Below are positions 8,328-16,094 of a DNA stretch of 64,000 bases, piece after piece. How positions within the stretch are numbered: the stretch's first letter is position 1; each line of letters starts with the position of its first letter. Where the stretch lies: NCBI GenBank assembly GCA_020634435.1, contig JACKBS010000011.1, forward strand, positions 62,001-126,000, written 5' to 3'. The notes under the pieces were generated by a model. It was not told the origin of the DNA, did not search any database, and saw nothing but the letters and a program-made list of their open reading frames with translations. Source of the DNA: Ardenticatenaceae bacterium. GTDB taxonomy: Bacteria; Chloroflexota; Anaerolineae; Promineifilales; Promineifilaceae. Position numbers and translations under genes: made by a program.

Positions 8328-9414
8328 TACGGTTTTTCTTTAGCCCAAACATCCTTTTTAATCGTTCCCGCCCCTTGGCAATATCCAAACTGCGGGCACG
8401 CCAGGTGCCCACGATGCCGTAGGGCAAAAAGAGCACGATGGCCACATAAATTGCGCCCAACAGAAAATTGGCTGCATCACCAAACCAGCGGTCTAAGAAG
8501 AACTCCAACAGGCGGAAAACGGCCGCTCCCACCACCGCTCCGCTCAACGTGCCCACGCCGCCAATCAAAATGATGAGCAGCGCCGAGACGGTCCAGCCCA
8601 GGCTGGCCACGTTAGGGCTGACAATGGGTTGGTGAATGGTGTGGAAGAATCCGGCGAGAACGGCCGTTAATGAAGCCACCACCAGCGCCACCAGCTTAAA
8701 CAAAAAGGTGTTGTAGCCTAGCATCAGCGCCCGCCCTTCATTCTCACGAATGGCAATGCAGACGCGCCCCGTTGGTGAATCCACAAAGCGGCGGTAGATC
8801 AGGTAAACCACAAACGTGGTCGCCAACGTTAACAAGTAAAGCTGGAAGCGCGCCGTGTTGCTGTTAAGCCACTCCGGGGCAATCACCCCCTGTAGGCCCA
8901 CATCGGCCCCGGTCCATTCGGCCATTTCGGTGGACTGCACCACGATGTGAAACACGGATGCCAGACCCAGCGTCACTAAAGCAAAGGTGATGCCTTTCAC
9001 ACGCGGCAGCACCACGCCAAACAGCAGCGCCTGCACCACAGCAACAACAATCAGGCCCAGCAAAGTTTGCCCCACGCCCCAGCCAAAATTCTTGAAGGCA
9101 ATGCCGGTGAAATAGGCACCAGCGGCAAAAAACATGGCGTGGCCAAAGGATAGCAAGCCAGTCACGCCCAGAATCAGATCGTAACTAAGGGCGTAAATGG
9201 CCAGAATAAATACTTCAATCAGCAGTCCCTGCATAAATTTGGCGTTGCCTGCCTCGTTGGCCAGCACATCGCCAATGGATTGACCTTCGCTAAGCGCCAG
9301 CAGGAAGGGAAAGGCGAGGAGCAAGACAAAAAGGATCAGTAATCCCCGGTTGGCGGAAAACCATCCGGCTAGGCTTGTTTTTTCAGCGGTGCGGTTTGCC
9401 AGAGTAGATTGCAT
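8323..9414 (-). CDS. livM: Branched-chain-amino-acid-type ABC transporter permease LivM
   Basis: The protein has 363 residues with about ten hydrophobic segments. The LivM/LivH signature appears in the cytoplasmic loop (GRVCIAIRENEGRALMLGYN), where the permease contacts the ATPases. Other blocks such as LSFGHAMFFAAGAYFTGI and VGTLSGAVVGAAVFRLLEFF are typical of LivM. The start codon has GGAGAA upstream. It is the last gene of a livK-G-F-H-M set and forms the membrane channel with LivH. The substrate cannot be read from sequence: this family carries branched-chain amino acids, amides, urea and aromatic or fatty acids. Confidence 0.9.
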   Translation of the reverse strand: MQSTLANRTAEKTSLAGWFSANRGLLILFVLLLAFPFLLALSEGQSIGDVLANEAGNAKFMQGLLIEVFILAIYALSYDLILGVTGLLSFGHAMFFAAGAYFTGIAFKNFGWGVGQTLLGLIVVAVVQALLFGVVLPRVKGITFALVTLGLASVFHIVVQSTEMAEWTGADVGLQGVIAPEWLNSNTARFQLYLLTLATTFVVYLIYRRFVDSPTGRVCIAIRENEGRALMLGYNTFLFKLVALVVASLTAVLAGFFHTIHQPIVSPNVASLGWTVSALLIILIGGVGTLSGAVVGAAVFRLLEFFLDRWFGDAANFLLGAIYVAIVLFLPYGIVGTWRARSLDIAKGRERLKRMFGLKKNRT

Positions 9415-9438
9415 TCAAATTCTCCGCAAGAGTGAGTC

Positions 9439-9471
9439 AGATTGGTCCATTCTGCCAGAATGGACCAATCT
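9439..9471. repeat. 33-bp palindrome between livH and livM
   Basis: AGATTGGTCCATTCTG and CAGAATGGACCAATCT are perfect 16-base arms around a single C. A related sequence, with TTGGACCAATCT, forms the terminator stem at 26270-26308, so this is a small dispersed repeat family. Inside the liv transcript it could stabilise or separate the two permease messages. Confidence 0.75.
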
Positions 9472-9481
9472 AGCCACAGAT

Positions 9482-11038
9482 TTATTCATTTCGCCCAAAC
9501 AGGCCGTGCGGCAAGATGAGCAGGATGATCACCATCAGCAGTACGGTGGAGGCAGGTACCAGCGGTGGTGATGGCTTAAACGGTTCGGCCAAAAAGGGCA
9601 GGTTGATGCCAATTTGGCCGTATTTGATGATGAACTGCTGCAACAGCCCCACCAAAATCGCCCCAGCCGCCGCGCCGGGGAAACTGGTTAGACCGCCAAT
9701 GGCCAGGGCGATGAGCGCCAGGAGCAGCAGCCGCGTGCCCATGTCGGTGGAAAGGCCGATAGAGGGGGCGGCCAGTACGCCGCCCAACGTTGCCAACGCC
9801 ACCCCTAGGGCGAACACGAAGGTGAACACCTGGCGCACGTTGATGCCTAGTGCTTCCACCATTTCGCTGTCCTGCACGCCAGCGCGAATGATCATGCCGA
9901 TACGGGTGCGTTGCAAAATGAGCCAGACGAGGGCCAGCACAATCAGCCCAACCAGGATGATGAACACTTCGTTGTAGGTGCGAATACGGCCGTTAAACAA
10001 AAGAATCGTTGAGCAGTGATGGGCGATCAAATCGCCAAAGGTGGTGGCCGGGCAGCCATCGCCGCTGCCATCGAACAGCGCTGCCTTAGGCATGGTAAAT
10101 TCGGGCCGTCCCCAAATGGCGCGCACCACCTCAATGACGATGAAGCTCAGCCCCAGGGTGATCATTAGCTGGTAGATGGGACGGTCGTATAACGGCCGTA
10201 TCAACGCCACCTCAATCAACCCGCCAATCACAAAGCCTAACCCGGTAGCTACAGCCATCGCCACAAAAAAGCGTGCCGTGGTGCTAATCTCCAGCAAAAA
10301 GTTGGTGATGTTGGAGTTGATAAAAAATGTCACCAGACCAAGCACCGTCAAAACGGCCGCTGTAATCCAGGTGCCGCGCGAAATGTGGTTACTCAGCGTA
10401 CCCGCCTGCTGCCGGGCTCCAAATCCCGCGATGGCCAGCCCCAGCAGCGACCCGCCTAACAGCGTGCCAATCAGCCCCAGCGGCCAGCCTGCCGTTGGCG
10501 GCACAGTCGCCAGAATCAGATTCCCCTGGCTCAGCGCCAGGGAGTAGGTGATGGGGCTTTCGGCGTACACATCCGGGTTCCAAATAGCCAACGGAAAACG
10601 TGCGTAAGCGATCCACAGCAGACCAGCACCCAAAATAAGCGCCAGCCAGGGCCAAATTCGCGTCTGCTTTTGCAAAAATGGCACCTTTTGCACCCAGACG
10701 CGCCACACGGGCAGCAGCACAAAGCCCACAACGGTCAGCAGTAGGGGAGAGAGCACGTCCACAAACGTGTCGGGGCGCACAAACACGGTCCAGCCAACAT
10801 AGGCGCCCACCATAAACATCTCGCCGTGGGCCAGGTTCAGCACATCCATCAAGCCCAAAATCAAGGACAATCCGGCAGCTACCAGAAAAGTGATCATGCC
10901 TACGCTCAACCCGCGCAAAATGGTGATGACCCAATCTTCGGTGTCCATGCCTTGAACGGCCGTAAAAAACAAAAATGCCAATACCGCCAGCGTAATCAAC
11001 CGCGTTCGGTTTGTCTTTAATGTGCCCAGTACATCCAT
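9482..11038 (-). CDS. livH: LivH-type ABC transporter permease, enlarged
   Basis: The protein has 518 residues, about 200 more than a usual LivH. The first 75 residues (GLSLILGLMDVLNLAHGEMFMVGAY) and the last 260 (LIEVALIRPLYDRPIYQLM, then GMIIRAGVQDSEMVEALGIN and the loop that docks the ATPase) are standard LivH. Between them, at about residues 80-260, is an inserted section with several extra hydrophobic segments and a soluble loop near 150-180. The frame is continuous, so it is an insertion and not an error. GGAGAAA lies before the start. The product pairs with LivM. Confidence 0.88.
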   Translation of the reverse strand: MDVLGTLKTNRTRLITLAVLAFLFFTAVQGMDTEDWVITILRGLSVGMITFLVAAGLSLILGLMDVLNLAHGEMFMVGAYVGWTVFVRPDTFVDVLSPLLLTVVGFVLLPVWRVWVQKVPFLQKQTRIWPWLALILGAGLLWIAYARFPLAIWNPDVYAESPITYSLALSQGNLILATVPPTAGWPLGLIGTLLGGSLLGLAIAGFGARQQAGTLSNHISRGTWITAAVLTVLGLVTFFINSNITNFLLEISTTARFFVAMAVATGLGFVIGGLIEVALIRPLYDRPIYQLMITLGLSFIVIEVVRAIWGRPEFTMPKAALFDGSGDGCPATTFGDLIAHHCSTILLFNGRIRTYNEVFIILVGLIVLALVWLILQRTRIGMIIRAGVQDSEMVEALGINVRQVFTFVFALGVALATLGGVLAAPSIGLSTDMGTRLLLLALIALAIGGLTSFPGAAAGAILVGLLQQFIIKYGQIGINLPFLAEPFKPSPPLVPASTVLLMVIILLILPHGLFGRNE

Positions 11039-11049
11039 GTTTTCTCCGT

Positions 11050-11115
11050 AATCCCTAATCCGTAATCGGTGAACGGTAATTGGTAATTGGTAATCGGTGA
11101 TCGGCTAACAACGAC
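11050..11115. repeat. Tandem GGTAATYGGT-type repeat
   Basis: The gap between livF and livH carries runs such as CGTAATCGGTGAACGGTAAT and GGTAATTGGTAATTGG. Related tracts are at 21168-21217 and 34301-34372. All are intergenic and contain short repeats of GGTAATCGGT or its complement. Confidence 0.6.
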
Positions 11116-11144
11116 TTACCCATTCACCTCGTCACCTTGCATCC

Positions 11145-11849
11145 CTACGCTGCGCCCAAATACCGGTGAATCGTCGCCTTGTCCTGCACCAGGTCGCTCA
11201 TCAAGCCATTTTTCACCGACTGGCCTTCTTCAATAATCACATACCGCTGCGCCAGCTTGCTGGCCACCACAAAATTCTGCTCCACCAACAGCACCGTAGA
11301 CTGCGCCGACAGCTGCTGAATGGCGGCCATCATCTGCTCAATAATCACCGGAGCCAACCCTTCGCTGGGCTCGTCGATGAGCAGCAGTTCGTTGTCCGGC
11401 ACCAGGGCGCGGGCCACCGCCAGCATCTGCTGTTGGCCCCCGGAAAGATTGGTGCCGGGCAGCTTAATCAGCCGCTTTAGATCGGGAAATAGCTCAAAAA
11501 TGAACTGTTCTTTACGCTCAAAATCACCCTTCTGCCGCTCGGCAATGCGCAAATTTTCTAGCACACTCAAATCCCGAAAAATGGCGCGATGTTCGGGCAC
11601 AAAGCCAATGCCCATGGCGGCAATGTCATAGCTGCGCCGTCCTTGAATGGGCTGGTCCTTAAACAAAACAGAGCCTTCGCGAGGTGGTGTCAGGCCCAGG
11701 ATCGATTTGAGGGTGGTGGTTTTGCCCGCGCCGTTACGGCCCAAAAGAGCGGTAATGCTGCCTTTGGGCACCGTCAGCGATACACCTTCCAGAATATGGA
11801 ACTGACCGATGAAGGTGTGAATGTTGGAGACTTCTAAAAGGTTTTCCAT
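11145..11849 (-). CDS. livF: Liv-type ABC transporter ATP-binding protein LivF
   Basis: The protein has 234 residues, normal for LivF. Walker A is GRNGAGKTT, the signature is LSGGQQQMLAVARAL and Walker B is LLLIDEPSEGLAP. The EHRAIFRDLSVLENL block is characteristic of LivF as opposed to LivG. I chose the ATG at 11849 over the TTG one codon before it. It works with LivG as the second ATPase of the importer. Confidence 0.92.
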   Translation of the reverse strand: MENLLEVSNIHTFIGQFHILEGVSLTVPKGSITALLGRNGAGKTTTLKSILGLTPPREGSVLFKDQPIQGRRSYDIAAMGIGFVPEHRAIFRDLSVLENLRIAERQKGDFERKEQFIFELFPDLKRLIKLPGTNLSGGQQQMLAVARALVPDNELLLIDEPSEGLAPVIIEQMMAAIQQLSAQSTVLLVEQNFVVASKLAQRYVIIEEGQSVKNGLMSDLVQDKATIHRYLGAA

Positions 11850-11945
11850 CAATGATTCCAGGTTGATAATTACTCAGTTACCCAACTACAAAATGAATCG
11901 AACTGACAATTGTCATGCCCGTCTGCACGAGCATGACGTGAAAAA

Positions 11946-12728
11946 TTAGGTGGAGGATACGGCCGTATCCTCGTACAAATGACCCAAATACGCCGTCTGC
12001 ACCGTTTCGTTGGCCGAAATTTCCGCCGGGGTGCCTTCGGCCAGCACCGCACCGTGGTGCATCACCGTGATTTTGTCCGAGACGCTCATCACCACATTCA
12101 TGTTGTGCTCCACCAGCATTACGGTTTTGTGCCCTGCCTCTTGAATGCTTTGGATGAGCGCCATCAGCTCTGGCACCTGCTCCGAGGCCATCCCTGCGGT
12201 TGGTTCATCCAGTAACAAAATCTCTGGGTCTGGGGCCAAAATCATGCCCAGTTCCAGTTTGCGCTGCGCCCCGTGGGGCAAGGTGCGTGCAGGCAGCAGC
12301 GCTTCATTTGTCAACCCCACCTGCTCAATCACTTCCCAGGCCCGCACCTCATATTTGGGAAAGGCGCGGTAGGAGCGGAACAGGCGGAAGCTGTCTTTGC
12401 CCAATGCCTGGGCGGCCAAACGAATATTCTCCAACACGGTCAAATTGGGGAAGATGTTGGTGATTTGGAAAGAACGGCCGATTCCCAAATGGGCTGTTTT
12501 GTGTAGCGGTAGGTTGGTAATGTCCTTCCCGCGTAGTATCACACGCCCGCTGGTTGGCGGAATGTTGCCGCTGAGCAGATTGAAAAACGTCGTTTTTCCC
12601 GCGCCGTTTGGTCCAATGATCGAGTGCAGCGATCCTGCTTTCACTTGCAGGCTCACATCCTCCACCGCCACCAACGCGCCAAACTCACGGCGCAGGTTTT
12701 TGGTTTCTAGAATGATTTCGTTTGGCAT
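11946..12728 (-). CDS. livG: Liv-type ABC transporter ATP-binding protein LivG
   Basis: The protein has 260 residues. Walker A GPNGAGKTTFFN, Walker B LLLDEPTAGMASEQ and the C-terminal HHGAVLAEGTPAEI block identify the LivG subfamily. The usual LSGGQ signature is altered: the equivalent position reads LPHGAQRKLELGMIL, as in many LivG proteins. TAGGAAG precedes the start. A small hairpin with arms GTCATGC/GCATGAC lies at 11912-11937 between this gene and livF, without a T-run. Confidence 0.92.
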   Translation of the reverse strand: MPNEIILETKNLRREFGALVAVEDVSLQVKAGSLHSIIGPNGAGKTTFFNLLSGNIPPTSGRVILRGKDITNLPLHKTAHLGIGRSFQITNIFPNLTVLENIRLAAQALGKDSFRLFRSYRAFPKYEVRAWEVIEQVGLTNEALLPARTLPHGAQRKLELGMILAPDPEILLLDEPTAGMASEQVPELMALIQSIQEAGHKTVMLVEHNMNVVMSVSDKITVMHHGAVLAEGTPAEISANETVQTAYLGHLYEDTAVSST

Positions 12729-12750
12729 CTTTTCTTCCTAAAAAGAATGA

Positions 12751-12835
12751 CAAGGTGATAAGGTGAGGGGGTGACAAGGTGATTTCGTCACCTTGTCACC
12801 AGCGTTCGCAGAACGCGGTCACCTTGTCATCTGTT
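12751..12835. repeat. TGACAAGGTGA direct and inverted repeat cluster
   Basis: At least four copies of TGACAAGGTGA or its complement TCACCTTGTCA lie between livK and livG. One pair forms a hairpin around TTTCG. It is an intergenic repeat that may separate the binding-protein message from the rest of the operon. Confidence 0.6.
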
Positions 12836-12837
12836 TA

Positions 12838-14349
12838 TTATTCGCCGCTCAGGCTGCCCACGGGCAGATCACCACAGCGGTCTACCAACTCTTCTGGCAG
12901 CAGACACGGAACGTCTGGCCGGTTGGTCTCTACGAGTTCGTAATACTTGAATTCCGGATCGGTCACGTTCAGGAGGGTCACGATGTACATATCCTGGATA
13001 GCCACATGATCTTCCGGACGGATGTAGATAGTGCCCTTCGGCCCTTCAAATTCCATTCCTTCCATCGCGCCGATGAGCGCAGCAGAGCTGGTGTCACCAC
13101 CAGTCGCCTTCAAGGCGGTTACGGCCATGATGGCGGCGTTAGCGGCATCAGCATCGAATAGATCGGGGAAGGTGCCAAAGCGAGCCTGGGTCTGCTCAAC
13201 TAGCCAGTCGTTGATTTCGTTGTCGGGCAAGGTGTAGTGGTACAGGATACCGCTGGTGGAGCCCACCGCGTTAGCAAAGAAAGCGGGCATGACTACGTTG
13301 TCTACAAAGCCAGCAGCCAACGGAATTTCATCCGCCGCGCCAGAGTCGATGTAGGCCTGGTAAAGCGGCACAAAGCCACCGCCAGCCCAGGTTACCAGGA
13401 ACGCCTGTGCGCCACTGTCTACTGCGCCCAATACCTGGTCCATATAGGGGGTAAAGTCGGTGGTGTCGGCTGGGGCAAAGATGTCATCAACGACAAATTC
13501 GCCGCCATACAGCGTACAGGCATCGCGGAAGGCTTGCGCGCCACCGTAACCAAAGGAGTAGTCAGGAGCAATCTGTACAAAGCTGTCATACTGGGTGGTG
13601 AGGTATTTGCAGATGTTTACCGCGTCCTGGTAATTGTTACGGCTGGTGCGGAAAGTGTATTCGTTAAAGGTTGCGCCAGTCAGATCATTGGCGGCGGCGG
13701 GGGCAGCAATGAGAACCACATCGTTTTCACGAGCCAGCTCTTGCAGCGTAGCCGTAGCACCGGAGCTTACGGTACCAACCAGCATGTCTACGCCTTCAAC
13801 CTCGATGAGTTCACGGCCAACGGTGGCGGTGGTTTCTGGGTTGCTCTGGTCGTCGCGCAGGTAAACCTGGATTTCGCAGCCGTCCATCATGTAAGAGGTA
13901 TAGCCATCTGCTTCAACGCCTTCAACGCCGGTAGCATATTCCATGCCAAGCGGGAAGCCGCGCAGTACGTGAGCGCCGTAGATAGCCAAAGCACCAGTGG
14001 CGTCGGTGATGAGGCCAATTTTAATTGGCTCAGCACAGGTCAGTTCGCTCATGGCTTCTTCAACCGGCGCTTCTTCGGTGGGCTCTTCAACAGGTTCGGC
14101 AGTGGGTTCTTCGGTGATTTCTTCAACGGCCGCTTCTACGGTAGGCTGAATTTCTTCAACAGCGGCTTCAACGGTGGGAGCCAGTTCTTCAGCCGCCGCC
14201 TGTACGGTGGGGGCCAGCTCTTCAGCGGCGTCCTGCACTTGTTGGGCCGCATCATTGACAGCTTCTTCGGTGGCGGCATCACAAGCGGCCAGCACAAAAG
14301 AAAGCCCCAGCAGCATAATTAATAAAGTTAACAGTGTACGACGTTTCAT
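12838..14349 (-). CDS. Liv-type ABC transporter substrate-binding lipoprotein
   Basis: The protein has 503 residues with the ATG at 14349, which has GGAGG seven bases before it and starts the signal MKRRTLLTLLIMLLGLSFVL with lipobox LAAC (Cys23). After the Cys comes an acidic, Ala/Glu/Val/Pro-rich linker (to about residue 105) built from repeats of the type AAEELAPTVQA. The rest is a type I periplasmic binding fold (IKIGLITDATGALAIYGAHV). A second in-frame ATG at 14433 also has GGAGG upstream but would bury the signal peptide behind 28 charged residues. It delivers the substrate to LivHM; the ligand is unknown. Confidence 0.88.
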   Translation of the reverse strand: MKRRTLLTLLIMLLGLSFVLAACDAATEEAVNDAAQQVQDAAEELAPTVQAAAEELAPTVEAAVEEIQPTVEAAVEEITEEPTAEPVEEPTEEAPVEEAMSELTCAEPIKIGLITDATGALAIYGAHVLRGFPLGMEYATGVEGVEADGYTSYMMDGCEIQVYLRDDQSNPETTATVGRELIEVEGVDMLVGTVSSGATATLQELARENDVVLIAAPAAANDLTGATFNEYTFRTSRNNYQDAVNICKYLTTQYDSFVQIAPDYSFGYGGAQAFRDACTLYGGEFVVDDIFAPADTTDFTPYMDQVLGAVDSGAQAFLVTWAGGGFVPLYQAYIDSGAADEIPLAAGFVDNVVMPAFFANAVGSTSGILYHYTLPDNEINDWLVEQTQARFGTFPDLFDADAANAAIMAVTALKATGGDTSSAALIGAMEGMEFEGPKGTIYIRPEDHVAIQDMYIVTLLNVTDPEFKYYELVETNRPDVPCLLPEELVDRCGDLPVGSLSGE

Positions 14350-14461
14350 ATTTTTCTTTCCTCCAGATATTTTACGTTTTTGGATGAAACTTTGTTTAAT
14401 CAGCGTAGATTGTCCTTCCTTTTTGAGACTCATTTCATAAACACCTCCATTGAGACAGTTT

Positions 14462-14854
14462 TTAGCTCGCCGTGATATCTTTCACTAAAACAAGCGCCTC
14501 GCCTTCACAGACGACGATGCCTGCCAAAGTAACACAAGTAGTGCGCAGGTTGACCAGCGCTTTTTCGGGGCGCAGGCGGGTGATTTGGACAACGGCCGTT
14601 ATCACCTCACCCACTCTGGCCACAGCCGGGTAATGCAGCGACTGCTTGAGCCAGTTGGTACCTGGTCCGGGCAGCTGCGTCCCCAGCAAATCAGAAAACA
14701 TGCCGCTGAGCAGCGGGCCAGGCACGGTGGCCGAACTATCTGTCGTGCCAAAGCCTAGACCCACATCGCCAGACAATGCCCGGTAAGCGGCCACATCGTT
14801 GGCGGTAAAGGTGCGGCTGGCGCGGGCTTCCTGGCCTTCGGCTAGATGGTTCAT
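14462..14854 (-). CDS. MaoC-like hotdog protein without the catalytic Asp/His motif
   Basis: The protein has 130 residues with an R-specific enoyl-CoA hydratase fold: FTANDVAAYRALSGD at the start and a later LPGPGTNWLKQSLHYPAVARVGE strand block. The catalytic segment that in active members reads SGDxNPIHxD is SGDVGLGFGTTDS here, so both the Asn-Pro and the His are missing. Its ATG overlaps the stop of the crotonase gene (ATGA), so the two are translationally coupled. It may be a non-catalytic partner of the intact MaoC protein at 15636-16016; that is inference. Confidence 0.75.
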   Translation of the reverse strand: MNHLAEGQEARASRTFTANDVAAYRALSGDVGLGFGTTDSSATVPGPLLSGMFSDLLGTQLPGPGTNWLKQSLHYPAVARVGEVITAVVQITRLRPEKALVNLRTTCVTLAGIVVCEGEALVLVKDITAS

Positions 14855-15639
14855 GCCACCTCCGCCTTGCGCCGCTGATTCACAAAATCGCGGAAGCCGT
14901 CAATCGCTTCCGGGGTGACCATCTGCTGGACAAAATGATCCAACTCCACGTCTAATCGGGCCGCAATTTGCGCGCGGTCCAGGTGCAGCAGCTGCTTGGT
15001 GTGGCGAATGCTGCCCTGCTTTTTGGCAGCAATTGCAGCAGCGATGGCCAGCGCTTCGGCCTGAATTTGGTCGGCTGCCACCACGCGATTGGCTAAGCCC
15101 CAGGCGACGGCCGTTTCCGCATCAATCGCCTCATTCAAATATAAAACTTCTGCTGCCCGTCGTGGTCCAATCAGCAACGGCAGCAGCACCGCCCAACCAC
15201 CATCCGGGCTGGGACCCACCGTGCTGTAAAATGGAGCGAAGCTGGCTTCTGGGGCCACCAGCACAATGTCTGACGCCAAAATAAAGCCCAACGATCCACC
15301 AGTGACGATGCCATGAACGGCTGTAATCACCGGCACCGGCAAATCGATCAGCGCCAAAATGACCTGGTTAAGCAGCCCCACAATCTCGCGGGCGTACGGT
15401 TCCATGTTGTCGGTGTGCTGCACAAAGCCCAACGCATCGCCGCCCGTGGAAAAGGAACGGCCGTTGGCCCGCAAAACCATCGCCCGCACCGATTCATCTG
15501 CGGCAACCTCGGCCAGCACGTCCAGCATTTCGCGCAGCAGGGCGGGTACCAGGCTGTTGTGCCGCTGGGGACGGTTGAGGGTGACAACGGCCGTTGTTCC
15601 CACAAAATCGAGCAAAACCAGTTCGTTGGCCTGGATCAT
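14851..15639 (-). CDS. Enoyl-CoA hydratase/isomerase (crotonase) family protein
   Basis: The protein has 262 residues, full length for the family. The CoA-binding and oxyanion-hole blocks are VRAMVLRANGRSFSTGGDAL and VITAVHGIVTGGSLGFILASD. The position of the first catalytic Glu of hydratases is in APEASFAPFYSTVGPSPDGG, where the sequence is more like a general crotonase than the FadB type, so the exact reaction is uncertain. The gene overlaps both neighbours by four bases (ATGA), in an operon with two MaoC-fold genes and acyl-CoA synthetases, which points to acyl-CoA degradation. Confidence 0.85.
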   Translation of the reverse strand: MIQANELVLLDFVGTTAVVTLNRPQRHNSLVPALLREMLDVLAEVAADESVRAMVLRANGRSFSTGGDALGFVQHTDNMEPYAREIVGLLNQVILALIDLPVPVITAVHGIVTGGSLGFILASDIVLVAPEASFAPFYSTVGPSPDGGWAVLLPLLIGPRRAAEVLYLNEAIDAETAVAWGLANRVVAADQIQAEALAIAAAIAAKKQGSIRHTKQLLHLDRAQIAARLDVELDHFVQQMVTPEAIDGFRDFVNQRRKAEVA

Positions 15640-16016
15640 AACAAAATCACCGTTTCACCGGTCAGGGTCGTCTCACCTGCTGGGTTACGCATTTCGGTTA
15701 GCAATCGCAGTTGCGGTCCATCTTGCGCCAAAAGCTCAAGATGGATGGTCATCGGCTCGTCGGCATAGGTGGGTGCCGGAAACTTGAGTTCCTGCGACAG
15801 CTGCACCGCGCCGGGAAAATGGCGGCTGATGGTGCCGCAAAGCACGCTGTACAGCAGCATCCCATGAGCCACCGTGCGACCAAAGCGCGTCCGCGCCGAA
15901 AATTCAGGATCGACGTGGATCGGATTGTCGTCCCCGCTCAACCGGGCAAAAGCGTCAAACTCCGCCTGGCTGAATGTCTTCTGCTCCTGAATGATTGTCT
16001 GCAAATCTGAGTTCAT
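15636..16016 (-). CDS. MaoC-type (R)-enoyl-CoA hydratase
   Basis: The protein has 126 residues, one hotdog domain. The catalytic motif is intact: FARLSGDDNPIHVDPEFSAR, followed by GRTVAHGMLLYSVLCG. Such enzymes hydrate trans-2-enoyl-CoA to (R)-3-hydroxyacyl-CoA. The stop overlaps the ATG of the downstream crotonase. The ribosome-binding site is weak. Confidence 0.88.
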   Translation of the reverse strand: MNSDLQTIIQEQKTFSQAEFDAFARLSGDDNPIHVDPEFSARTRFGRTVAHGMLLYSVLCGTISRHFPGAVQLSQELKFPAPTYADEPMTIHLELLAQDGPQLRLLTEMRNPAGETTLTGETVILL

Positions 16017-16094
16017 ATCAACCGTTCTAGACCTGACAGGTTTTCACCTGATTCGTTGTCTTTCAAATCGCCTCAAAAAACCTGTCAGGTCTTC

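Noticed and set aside
13237..14322. 361-codon plus-strand frame opposite the binding-protein gene
   Set aside because: Gly/Phe/Asn-rich shadow of the Ala/Glu-rich binding protein; no start signal.
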